This document shows, in pieces, positions 1 through 6,677 of a stretch of DNA of 13,030 nt (its first letter is position 1; each line of letters opens with the position of its first letter). Source of the DNA: Methanobacterium sp. (GTDB taxonomy: Archaea; Methanobacteriota; Methanobacteria; Methanobacteriales; Methanobacteriaceae); contig WASR01000161.1 of assembly GCA_009712615.1 (NCBI GenBank), forward strand, positions 1 through 13,030, given 5' to 3'. The position numbers were made by a program, and so were the translations under genes. A model generated the notes under the pieces. The model saw only the letters and a program-made list of their open reading frames with translations. It had not been told where the DNA came from and made no database searches.

Positions 1-646
1 TGGTGTAAATACCCGCACCGTTGTAACCTGTGCAGCTCACCCTGTTGTTGGACACCGTGTTGTTTTCACTGTTGTCGTTGAATATTATCCCGTTTAAGAA
101 ATTACTGACGGTGTTTCCATTTAGGGTGTTGTTGGTGACGGTTCCATATTCGAAGCTTATTCCATTCCCAACACTCGGATCAACTCCAGTAATGGTGTTG
201 TTTATGACCCTGGAGTTGTAAACATTCCCATAAAACTGAATTCCAACCAGTGATGCGCCTAATATGACGTTGTTAGCTATTGTACAGCTGTTGGCATTGT
301 TGATCATGATACAGTAGTTACTTTTGGTCAGTATGAAGTTCTGAATCGAAGAACCTGAAGCAGCAGAGTTAACAGTAAAAACAGCAGAACTAGTATTTTT
401 AGCCTCAAGAGTAACGTTACCCGAGGCTTTAACCGTTACTTTCTTGTTCAAGGATATGCTTTCCTTATAGGTGTATCCTTTAGTATTGTTATCATAAACA
501 GTGATGCTATCTCCATCAGATGCTCCATTAACAGCACTTTGGATGCTTTCCCCGGGATGAACTGTGATGTTTGCAGCACTAACAGATTGGATAGAAAATA
601 GTAACAAACACATCAAGAACATGTATATGATCAGTTTTTTTAACAA
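1..646 (-). CDS. Secreted beta-helix adhesin-like protein, N-terminal part (runs off left edge)
   Basis: An uninterrupted minus-strand frame of 215 codons opens with TTG at 646 and is still open at base 1. The start is chosen because GGTGGAG lies 5 bases upstream and the product then begins with a textbook signal peptide: basic MLKK, a hydrophobic core to about residue 19, and a likely cut after SVSA near residue 24. A short domain with the pattern 'ITVHPGESIQSAV' follows, then Asn-rich turns of about 23 residues such as 'NNTITGV', 'NNTLNGNTVSNF' and 'NNTVSNNRVS'. These are typical of right-handed parallel beta-helix (NosD/PbH1-type) surface proteins, which are numerous in Methanobacteriales and usually far longer than 215 residues. 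The protein is probably exported and cell-wall associated. An in-frame GTG at 697 would lie upstream of the predicted transcription start and would spoil the signal peptide. Ligand and C-terminal anchor are not visible. Confidence 0.85.
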   Translation of the reverse strand, partial: MLKKLIIYMFLMCLLLFSIQSVSAANITVHPGESIQSAVNGASDGDSITVYDNNTKGYTYKESISLNKKVTVKASGNVTLEAKNTSSAVFTVNSAASGSSIQNFILTKSNYCIMINNANSCTIANNVILGASLVGIQFYGNVYNSRVINNTITGVDPSVGNGISFEYGTVTNNTLNGNTVSNFLNGIIFNDNSENNTVSNNRVSCTGYNGAGIYT

Positions 647-700
647 CTTTACTCCACCAAACCTACATAATTCATGTAAACTGGTTTGTAGACTCACCCT

Positions 701-712
701 AATATATTATTT
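701..712 (-). promoter_or_regulatory. Putative box A (TATA element) for the adhesin gene
   Basis: On the minus strand AAATAATATATT lies about 60 bases upstream of the TTG start. An archaeal transcription start about 25 bases further on would fall near 680, giving a leader of about 35 bases that contains the ribosome binding site. It is AT-rich and not a perfect TTTATATA, so the call rests mainly on position. Confidence 0.45.
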
Positions 713-721
713 TCACCATTC

Positions 722-741
722 TTTGTGATAAATATCACAAA
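722..741. promoter_or_regulatory. Perfect 9-bp inverted repeat (putative operator/activator site)
   Basis: TTTGTGATA-AA-TATCACAAA is a perfect dyad with 9-bp arms and a 2-base spacer. It ends about 10 bases upstream of the putative box A of the adhesin gene, where an archaeal activator or a repressor blocking TFB could bind. The core TGTGA-N6-TCACA matches the layout of bacterial CRP-type sites. This is a resemblance only; the protein that binds here is unknown. Confidence 0.5.
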
Positions 742-798
742 AGAATCCTCCATGAATCCCAGTTGCCAGAATTAACATTATATTGGGGTAAAAATTTG

Positions 799-814
799 AT
801 TTAGAACTCTAAAT
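799..814. repeat. 7-bp inverted repeat in the adhesin upstream region
   Basis: ATTTAGA-AC-TCTAAAT is a perfect 7-bp inverted repeat with a 2-base spacer. It lies between the GT2 stop (918) and the adhesin promoter. The arms are AT-rich, so chance is a real alternative. It could be a second regulatory site for the adhesin gene or a weak hairpin in the 3' region of the minus-strand block. Confidence 0.25.
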
Positions 815-917
815 ATCTGCTTTAAACGGAGTATTAACTCAAAATAAATGTCAATAAAAATCAGCTCAAAATTATAAGTCTTTAGAATGAAAATTTTATA
901 AGATCATGATTCAGATC

Positions 918-1649
918 TCAGCGAAGGTTCATGAATCTTAAAAATCGGTCTTCAATGATGTTTAAACCGAGTCCAACCCTTCCAGTCCTCCAGATACCAC
1001 AGCTGGTATTGATTGTTTTGTAATCATCCCTGTGTTTCTCAACTACATTTTTCAAGGTTGTGTAGTAACTCTCTGAAAAGGATTCTGACCTCGATACATG
1101 ATAAATTTCAATGGGAATTATGTAAACAGATTTTCCAAGTTTTCTAGAGTCCAAACAATAATCTGCCCCGTATAAATGCCAGTCCGGACAGGTTTTTTCA
1201 TCAAATTCCAGTTTATTAAACAAGGATCTGGGCACAATGAACAGACACTCATCAACTGTTTGAACCTCGATGGGATGATCCACATTCACACCAACATCCT
1301 TGGGAGGACATCCATCCTTAATATTGCTGTACATTATGGGCTTTTTATGATCTTTACTGTAGTAACCAGCCACACCTGCAACACCCAGATCATCCAGATC
1401 TAGGACCATTCCTTCGATGTCCCTGAGACAGTTTGGGTAGCTGAGGTCAACATCCTGATGCACGAACATTATAATTTCATTTTTAGCCTTTTTTGCCCCG
1501 TAATTCAATGCTTCAGCAGCTGATTTATATTTTCCATCACTGTTATCAATCAGAATAAGTTCATATTCAATATTCTGTTGCTTTAAACTTTTCAACAGCA
1601 CATCATCGAGAATTTTTTGGTTGTTGTGTACGCAGATAACTGTGATCAT
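918..1649 (-). CDS. Family 2 (GT-A) glycosyltransferase, short form
   Basis: The 243-residue soluble protein probably transfers a sugar from a nucleotide donor at the cytoplasmic face. The GT-A core is visible: the first strand 'MITVICVHNN', 'LILIDNS' at 31-37 for nucleotide binding, and 'FVHQDVDL' at 62-69, whose D66-x-D68 pair is the expected metal/donor motif. 'DECLFIVPR' (133-141) and 'DWHLYGADYCLDSRKLGKSVYIIPIEIYHVS' elements (156-186, with H158, D163 and H184) resemble the acceptor half of the 'Glyco_tranf_2_5'-like group. No membrane segment is seen. GGAG at 1660-1663 lies 10 bases before the ATG. It is the last gene of the minus-strand block, 40 bases after the UbiA-like gene, and is probably co-transcribed with it. 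The family assignment is good; the sugar and acceptor are unknown. Confidence 0.85.
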   Translation of the reverse strand: MITVICVHNNQKILDDVLLKSLKQQNIEYELILIDNSDGKYKSAAEALNYGAKKAKNEIIMFVHQDVDLSYPNCLRDIEGMVLDLDDLGVAGVAGYYSKDHKKPIMYSNIKDGCPPKDVGVNVDHPIEVQTVDECLFIVPRSLFNKLEFDEKTCPDWHLYGADYCLDSRKLGKSVYIIPIEIYHVSRSESFSESYYTTLKNVVEKHRDDYKTINTSCGIWRTGRVGLGLNIIEDRFLRFMNLR

Positions 1650-1689
1650 ATTATATTTGCTCCAAAATGGTTAAATAAGGATTAAACGT

Positions 1690-2649
1690 TTAAAGGTACT
1701 TATCCGTGAACAATATCCAGATAACAAACAGTACTACGATTATTGGCAGGTTTAGAAGGAACAGGGCTATGGTTATGTAACATGTTCTTGCGGCAATGTA
1801 TGGAAGCATGTTGTAGATGACATCATCCTTCTGATCAAATTTGGTTGTAAAACCGTAGTACACTGTGAAGAACATACTCAGGGCAAAGAACACTACGAAG
1901 ACCATGATCAGGTAGAATACAGGAAGGCCGTAGGCAGGTATCATGTATGAATTTGGCAGCAGATAGTAGATACTCAAAAGGAAGAATAGAAAACCAATTA
2001 ACAGGGATACATATTCCACTATGTTGGCTAGGGTTTTGCCTGTTCTAACTGCAAATGTTTTGCAATCAAAGGACAGGTCCAGATCATACTCTATGATTGT
2101 GTGTTTAATTTCGTGTGCGAAGTAGATGAGGAATAAACTGATCAAAAGGGTAACTGTTCCCAGACTGAAGTAATTAAATTCAGCCATTAACACTGCAGAC
2201 GGAAGAACAAAGAATCCTACCGATGCAACCACTGGCCCAAGAATACTTTCCTTAAATCTCCACTTCGTGTTACTGTAGACGAGTGCAAGCACCAGTATGA
2301 GGATTAAAAACAGTAGTGAAACCTTTGATGTGTATATGAGTACTAAAAACTCCACTGATAAAAGGTATAGTAGTCCAATACACACTATCAAGAACTTTTT
2401 TGATATGGCTCCCTGTGTAACAGGATTTTTAGATTTAGGGTCCTTATCTGCGTCTCCAATAGCATTACAAATGAAACCTCCTGCAAATGCCGGAACCAAT
2501 GGAAGTATGTAGAGCAGATCCCATGGAGAGTTGATGAAACCGTTGTAGATCAAGATGGCAAAGAACGGAATCATGGTTATGAAATAACCACCATACTTCA
2601 ACGATCTTGTTGTTCTGTAGGCCTGTAAAAATGGGTTTAAGCTAACCAT
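1690..2649 (-). CDS. UbiA-family membrane prenyltransferase
   Basis: This 319-residue polytopic protein (about 8-9 membrane segments) has both Asp-rich motifs of UbiA enzymes. The first is N62-A-I-G-D66-A-D68-K-D70 followed by 'KNPVTQG' (74-80). The second is D189-L-D191-L-S-F-D195 followed by 'CKTFAVRTGK'. UbiA enzymes use Mg2+ bound by these Asp residues to move a prenyl group from a diphosphate to an acceptor inside the membrane. The ATG overlaps the stop of the upstream CruF-like gene in an 8-base ATGGTTAG, with GGTGA 7 bases before it, so the two are probably translationally coupled. In haloarchaea a UbiA homologue (lycopene elongase, LyeJ) is encoded beside CruF, so a C5-adding role is an inference worth testing. 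Alternatives are digeranylgeranylglyceryl-phosphate, quinone-type or chlorophyll-synthase-like activities. The family is confident, the substrate open. Confidence 0.85.
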   Translation of the reverse strand: MVSLNPFLQAYRTTRSLKYGGYFITMIPFFAILIYNGFINSPWDLLYILPLVPAFAGGFICNAIGDADKDPKSKNPVTQGAISKKFLIVCIGLLYLLSVEFLVLIYTSKVSLLFLILILVLALVYSNTKWRFKESILGPVVASVGFFVLPSAVLMAEFNYFSLGTVTLLISLFLIYFAHEIKHTIIEYDLDLSFDCKTFAVRTGKTLANIVEYVSLLIGFLFFLLSIYYLLPNSYMIPAYGLPVFYLIMVFVVFFALSMFFTVYYGFTTKFDQKDDVIYNMLPYIAARTCYITIALFLLNLPIIVVLFVIWILFTDKYL

Positions 2650-3565
2650 TGTCTTTCACCTTTGTATACTTTATAAATGTTAACAGTGCGGTGATCACTA
2701 TAAACGGCACCATTGTAGTAGTTCCAATGAGAAGATACTCGGTATGGGATAGCAATATGGCAGAGTATCCATATATCATGAAGAACATGAGGTAAATGGC
2801 GATGATGCTCGTGTCCATGAGGGGCGACTCAATGGATCTCTCATCTTCGGTGTCTCCCCTGGCTTCAATGAACCTGAAGATCAGGTTTGCTAAAAATGCT
2901 ATTAAAAACCATCCCATGAAGTTACCCATGGGTATTCCATAGTAGGGTCCTCCAACTATCCAGAACCATCCATCAGTCGCAACAACCACTGGATCGATGA
3001 GCATGTCCAGATTCACAGCAACAAAACCACTGATAATGGCGAGTCCCAGCAGTACAACCAAGGAGTAGATCATACCATCTACCTTGAAGCTGGGCTTTCT
3101 AGAACCAAATTTGATGATTATGTCAGTGAATATATAAGACATGTAAATAACCACGGCCCAGGATATTGCAGTAGTTAAAGGAACCAATCCAAGGATGAAA
3201 GGAGATAATGCCGGATTGTAGTAATAATGTCCAAATATCCAGCCATATTTAACACCTATGAGTTCGGGTATTGTTCCCAAGATAAATGCTATCACATAAA
3301 ATATCAGTGTCTTCTTGTTTCCCAACCTTATTGAGGAATGGATTATAACCAGGGCAAATGCCGTGTATATCCAGAGTGATCCTATTATTTCCGTGATTGG
3401 CACTTTAAGCCCGAAGAAAGTGGACATGTAACACAGAAACGTGAAGATAAAAAAGACCAAGTAGGCAGGAAAAATGGTTTTTTTAAGCTGAAGCTGATCC
3501 TTAACAATAACTAACACAACTGCTATGAACACTATTAAAAGTTCTAAATACAACAGGAATGACAT
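2642..3565 (-). CDS. CruF-like carotenoid biosynthesis family membrane protein
   Basis: The 307-residue protein has about 8 membrane segments and the two signature blocks of the carotenoid-synthesis family (PF04240/COG2324 type). The first is 'ELIGVKYGWIFGHYYY' at 101-116 with 'LVPLTTAISW' behind it. The second is 'NLDMLIDPVVV' at 185-195 followed by 'DGWFWIVGGPYYGIP' and 'NFMGWFL' (198-221). Characterised members hydrate terminal double bonds of carotenoids: CruF in cyanobacteria, and bisanhydrobacterioruberin hydratase in haloarchaea. Family membership is clear by eye; carotenoid as substrate is inference, because no crtB/crtI-like gene is in the window. A charged loop (235-248, 'ARGDTEDERSIESP') separates the last two segments. 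GAGG lies about 13 bases before the ATG, and a good box A sits 54-62 bases upstream, so this gene may begin its own transcript with the UbiA and GT2 genes. Confidence 0.8.
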   Translation of the reverse strand: MSFLLYLELLIVFIAVVLVIVKDQLQLKKTIFPAYLVFFIFTFLCYMSTFFGLKVPITEIIGSLWIYTAFALVIIHSSIRLGNKKTLIFYVIAFILGTIPELIGVKYGWIFGHYYYNPALSPFILGLVPLTTAISWAVVIYMSYIFTDIIIKFGSRKPSFKVDGMIYSLVVLLGLAIISGFVAVNLDMLIDPVVVATDGWFWIVGGPYYGIPMGNFMGWFLIAFLANLIFRFIEARGDTEDERSIESPLMDTSIIAIYLMFFMIYGYSAILLSHTEYLLIGTTTMVPFIVITALLTFIKYTKVKDNG

Positions 3566-3618
3566 GTTTATTACAACCCTCTAATTTGTTACTATTACCT
3601 ATATTTTTTTTTAATTCA

Positions 3619-3627
3619 TATATAAAT
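3619..3627 (-). promoter_or_regulatory. Box A (TATA) for the CruF-like/UbiA/GT2 transcript
   Basis: ATTTATATA on the minus strand contains the archaeal consensus TTTATATA. It lies in the 67-base gap after the flippase gene. A start about 25 bases downstream (near 3596) would give a leader of roughly 30 bases containing GAGG. No minus-strand oligo-T stop lies between the flippase gene and this box, so read-through from the flippase is also possible. Confidence 0.55.
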
Positions 3628-3632
3628 TCATA

Positions 3633-5066
3633 CTAAATCCTTAATTTCCTGATCACATCCATATCAACATCATCAATACCCTTGACCAAATACAGAACCA
3701 CGAAATATATGATTGTGCCTGCGACTATCAATAAAAAAATGTTTAAATAGATAAAATACCACAAGAACAGTCCCATAACAAGGGTTGCAACAAGAATTCT
3801 GGACAGATCCCTCACAACTGCACTGTATGAAATTCCATATCCCAGCTTGTAGGTTATGAATATTATGTAACTCACGAGCACGATCTCAGTAATCAATGTG
3901 GCAATACTCGCTCCAACATAGCTGTAAGGTGGTATCAATATCAGGTTCAGGACAATATTAACGCACAAACAGAATAAAGAAATTTTAGTTATTATAATCT
4001 GCTTGTTGATGGATTGCAGAAGCTGGGTGAATGAAGCACCTGCAAATGTGAATACCACGGTCCAAACAAGTATCTGAAGTGCAGCAACCGACTCATCAAA
4101 ACCTGTTCCATAGAGCAGTAGTATGACCTGTTTTGCGAGAATTGAAGTGCCCAATCCCAGTGGAATTCCTGCAATGAGCATGTACTTAAAATACCTCTCA
4201 TAAAGCAGTTTCAGAGATTCACTCGAAGAATCATTGAAGAGTCTGGACATTACAGGGTAAACAGCAGTATTTATTGCATTAGGAAGTAACAGTGCGATGT
4301 ACATCAATCTGTACGCTGCACTGTACCATCCCACAGCCTCTGCACCCTTAAGAATTGACAGCATAATGGAATCTACGTAGGTGTAGAGCATTCCACTCAG
4401 AAATATTATTCCAAAACTCCAGGCTTCTTTGATGGTGGGCTTCCAAAAACTGAAGTCAACATCGAGATCAACACCGGAAAATTTCTTGATGTAAACTGCC
4501 AAACAGTAGACTAAAACTACGATACTTGTTATCACATACACCCATGCGAAGTAAACTATGTTCAATCCGAGATAGATTCCCAGAAGGGTGCCTGCAAGAA
4601 GAACTACGCTGTTGATTATATTAGCAAGGGAAAGATACTCCATTTTCTCGTCTGCCTGGAAAATAGCATTTAATAAGGTGTAAAATGAGCTGATTATTAC
4701 AGATATTGTTATTAGATATATTATCAGGCTTTCAAGGGGATCGTACCCTATTAACTGCACAGTGAAAAATACAAGTGCAAAGGTAACGATTGCGAGTATA
4801 ATCTTCATCAAGAAGCTGTTTATTATGTATTTGCCAGAAAGGGATTTGTCACGTGCAAGTTCCCGGACAATGAGGGTGCTCAAACCCATATCTACAAAAA
4901 CTCCAAAAATAGCACCAAATGACAGTCCCAGAGACAAAACTCCGAAGCCACCAGCTCCAAGATATCTGGCAGTGTAAATAACTGTGAAAAATGCAAGGAT
5001 ATAGGTTAATATTTGTGAAATGAAGACTAAACCCACATTTTTGCTAATTTTTTGAACAGTATTCAT
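3633..5066 (-). CDS. Wzx-type polysaccharide flippase (MOP superfamily)
   Basis: The 477-residue protein is almost entirely hydrophobic, with about 14 predicted membrane segments, the usual length and plan of Wzx/RfbX-type transporters. Family features include the N-terminal 'ARYLGAGGFGVLSLGLSFGAIF' region, with 'DMGLSTLIVRELARD' after it, the mid-protein 'AEAVGWYSAAYRLM', and the late 'QLLQSINKQ...NIVLNLILIPPYSYVGASIATLITEI'. Such proteins move undecaprenyl- or dolichyl-linked oligosaccharides from the inner to the outer leaflet. It is divergent from the GT4 operon across 5067-5506 and is probably the exporter for the glycan built by the flanking glycosyltransferases. The ATG at 5066 has only a weak AGG about 8 bases upstream, so translation signals are poor or the start could differ slightly. 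Which glycan it carries cannot be read from the sequence. Confidence 0.9.
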   Translation of the reverse strand: MNTVQKISKNVGLVFISQILTYILAFFTVIYTARYLGAGGFGVLSLGLSFGAIFGVFVDMGLSTLIVRELARDKSLSGKYIINSFLMKIILAIVTFALVFFTVQLIGYDPLESLIIYLITISVIISSFYTLLNAIFQADEKMEYLSLANIINSVVLLAGTLLGIYLGLNIVYFAWVYVITSIVVLVYCLAVYIKKFSGVDLDVDFSFWKPTIKEAWSFGIIFLSGMLYTYVDSIMLSILKGAEAVGWYSAAYRLMYIALLLPNAINTAVYPVMSRLFNDSSSESLKLLYERYFKYMLIAGIPLGLGTSILAKQVILLLYGTGFDESVAALQILVWTVVFTFAGASFTQLLQSINKQIIITKISLFCLCVNIVLNLILIPPYSYVGASIATLITEIVLVSYIIFITYKLGYGISYSAVVRDLSRILVATLVMGLFLWYFIYLNIFLLIVAGTIIYFVVLYLVKGIDDVDMDVIRKLRI

Positions 5067-5281
5067 GTTACGGCCTGGAGGTTTAAAATTTCTCTGAGAT
5101 ATCTCTTTTAGAGCAAAATTACATTTAAACTGAGCAATGTTACCAAAATATATTGATTTTATGTCTCGCTGATCAAGAGTTCCCTACAAAACCATGAACG
5201 GTTACATGATATTAAGAGTAAATACGGGTATTAATCGTCTATTTCATGATAATTAACCATTCAATTGGTGTGTATTGTATT

Positions 5282-5289
5282 TTTATATA
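5282..5289 (+). promoter_or_regulatory. Putative box A (TTTATATA) upstream of the GT4/GT-C operon
   Basis: TTTATATA is an exact match to the archaeal box A consensus. It would place a start near 5314 and imply a long leader of about 190 bases before the first gene, containing the overlapping dyads at 5338-5358. The weaker TATA-like element at 5438-5445 would give a more usual leader of about 40 bases, so which one is used is uncertain. Confidence 0.4.
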
Positions 5290-5337
5290 GTTTAATTATA
5301 CGCCCCTAAATAAATAGTTTTTTACTTGAATTAGGAT

Positions 5338-5358
5338 GATGTAGACTACATTACAATG
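5338..5358. repeat. Two overlapping inverted repeats in the divergent promoter region
   Basis: ATGTAG-A-CTACAT (5338-5350) is a perfect 6-bp dyad. It shares its last bases with ACATT-AC-AATGT (5347-5358), a perfect 5-bp dyad. They could be two regulator half-sites, or two mutually exclusive hairpins if the transcript starts at the 5282-5289 box. Confidence 0.3.
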
Positions 5359-5506
5359 TGAAAGAATATTTATTAATCATAATTACAATAATTAACTTGG
5401 ATCAAAAAAAATATTTTCAAAATAAATACAGTTTTGTTATATTGTTGGGACATACAAATGCGAATATTTCCATTGAATCATATTTAACGGACAAAAAGTG
5501 AAAACT

Positions 5507-6637
5507 ATGAAAATTCTTCTTGTAAACTATCTTGAAACAACTTCTCCGGGAGGTATAAGTAAAACTGTGTATGAATTGGCTCAAAACCTCGCAAAAAACA
5601 ATGAACTCATTGTTCTTCAACCAAATCCCTCCCATTTGCAGGGTGAAGAATTCTGTGATGGATTCAAGATAATCAGGATATCATCACCAATCGACAACAC
5701 AAAATACTTTTACGGTCTCAACCTTGAGGTGTTCAGATACCTGAAGGATCATTTCAAAGAATTAAATCCAGACATTGTTCATGTGCATGGATATCATCAT
5801 TTAATGCCAATTGAGACGATTCACACAATAAAACACATAGATCCTGATGTTCCCATAATATTTTCACCCCACCTGGATGTGATTAGGGGCAGGTTCGTTG
5901 GAAAATATCTCTGGAACATTTACAACATCGTGGCCAGGACTGTTTTCAACAAATCAGCCAGCATTACATCGTGTTCTAATTTTGAAGCTGCCAACATACA
6001 GAATATTGGTGTTGATAGTGACAAAATAGTACTCATTCCACACGGAGTGGATATCATGGACGTAAAAAATGGAACAAACAGGGACGATACCATAGACCTA
6101 CTCTACACCGGACACATGATACCAAGAAAGGGTGTTGATCATATTTTAAAGGCTCTAAACAGTCTGATAAATGATAAAGGAGTAAAAAATGTTGTTTTAA
6201 CACTGGTGGGAGAGGGGCCTGAAAAACAGAAACTCGTTAAGATGGCAGAGGAGCTTAAAATTAAGGATCATGTGGTGTGGAAATCATTTTTATCCAGGGA
6301 GGAACTGATTAAAGAGATTAGAAAATCTGATATCTACATGTTGCTATCTAGATCTGAAGCCTATGGAATAGCAGTTGCTGAAGCACTGGCTCTTGGAACT
6401 CCGTGTATAGTAACAGATAGAACTGCTTTAAAAGAATTTTCAAGTGAAATAGGTTGTTACACAGTAAACTATCCTCCTGTGCCTGGGGAAGTTGCTGACA
6501 TGATAATGAAGGTATATTCTGAAGACAGGGGTGTCGGACCACTATCAGAAAAGATCAGGACTTGGAGCCAAGTTTCCAAGGATTATGAAAAGCTCTACGA
6601 GAATGTACTCAACAATAAAACCGGGAAAATTTCTTAA
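5507..6637 (+). CDS. GT4-family (GT-B fold) glycosyltransferase
   Basis: This 376-residue retaining glycosyltransferase probably adds a hexose to a lipid-linked acceptor at the cytoplasmic face. The N-terminal half has 'GGISKTVYELAQNL' (15-28) and 'DIVHVHGYHH' (89-98). The donor-binding half has 'IPHGVDIM' (177-184), 'TGHMIPRKGVDHILKAL' (201-217, with R207 and K208), 'LVGEGPEKQKL' (233-243) and an intact E284-x7-E292 in 'SEAYGIAVAEALALG'. I chose the ATG at 5507: GTGA lies 5 bases before it and the product opens with a standard beta strand, MKILLVNYL. The in-frame GTG at 5498 is part of that GTGA and would only add three residues. This is the first gene of a four-gene plus-strand operon, 40 bases ahead of the GT-C gene. 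Donor sugar is unknown. Confidence 0.9.
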   Translation: MKILLVNYLETTSPGGISKTVYELAQNLAKNNELIVLQPNPSHLQGEEFCDGFKIIRISSPIDNTKYFYGLNLEVFRYLKDHFKELNPDIVHVHGYHHLMPIETIHTIKHIDPDVPIIFSPHLDVIRGRFVGKYLWNIYNIVARTVFNKSASITSCSNFEAANIQNIGVDSDKIVLIPHGVDIMDVKNGTNRDDTIDLLYTGHMIPRKGVDHILKALNSLINDKGVKNVVLTLVGEGPEKQKLVKMAEELKIKDHVVWKSFLSREELIKEIRKSDIYMLLSRSEAYGIAVAEALALGTPCIVTDRTALKEFSSEIGCYTVNYPPVPGEVADMIMKVYSEDRGVGPLSEKIRTWSQVSKDYEKLYENVLNNKTGKIS

Positions 6638-6677
6638 ACAAAAATAAAAATTTAATTATTTTTTTGGGGATCTGTGA

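Larger units (their letters stand above)
5067..5506. promoter_or_regulatory. Divergent intergenic region between flippase and GT4 operon
   Basis: No convincing gene was seen in this 440-bp AT-rich stretch. It must hold promoters for both directions. For the plus strand there is a consensus-like TTTATATA at 5282-5289 and a weaker TTATATTG near 5438-5445. For the minus strand there is an AATATATTTT element at about 5146-5155, upstream of the flippase. It also has small dyads: GAGAT-ATCTC (5096-5105), AATAC-GG-GTATT (5220-5231), ATGTAG-A-CTACAT (5338-5350) and ACATT-AC-AATGT (5347-5358). Confidence 0.6.

Noticed and set aside
30..221. Plus-strand open frame of 63 codons
   Set aside because: It is the antisense shadow of the adhesin-like gene, whose minus-strand frame has a signal peptide and beta-helix repeats; the plus-strand product has no such features.
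1690..3565. Firm annotation as a bacterioruberin biosynthesis cluster
   Set aside because: Only the two families are shown by the sequence; no phytoene synthase or desaturase is present and the substrates of either protein cannot be read here.
5096..5105. GAGATATCTC palindrome upstream of the flippase
   Set aside because: It is a 10-bp uninterrupted palindrome with no extension in the flanks, of a kind expected by chance in AT-rich DNA; kept only as a note in the intergenic entry.
5417..5635. Minus-strand open frame of 72 codons across the GT4 start
   Set aside because: It overlaps the start of the GT4 gene on the other strand and its product shows no domain or coding character.
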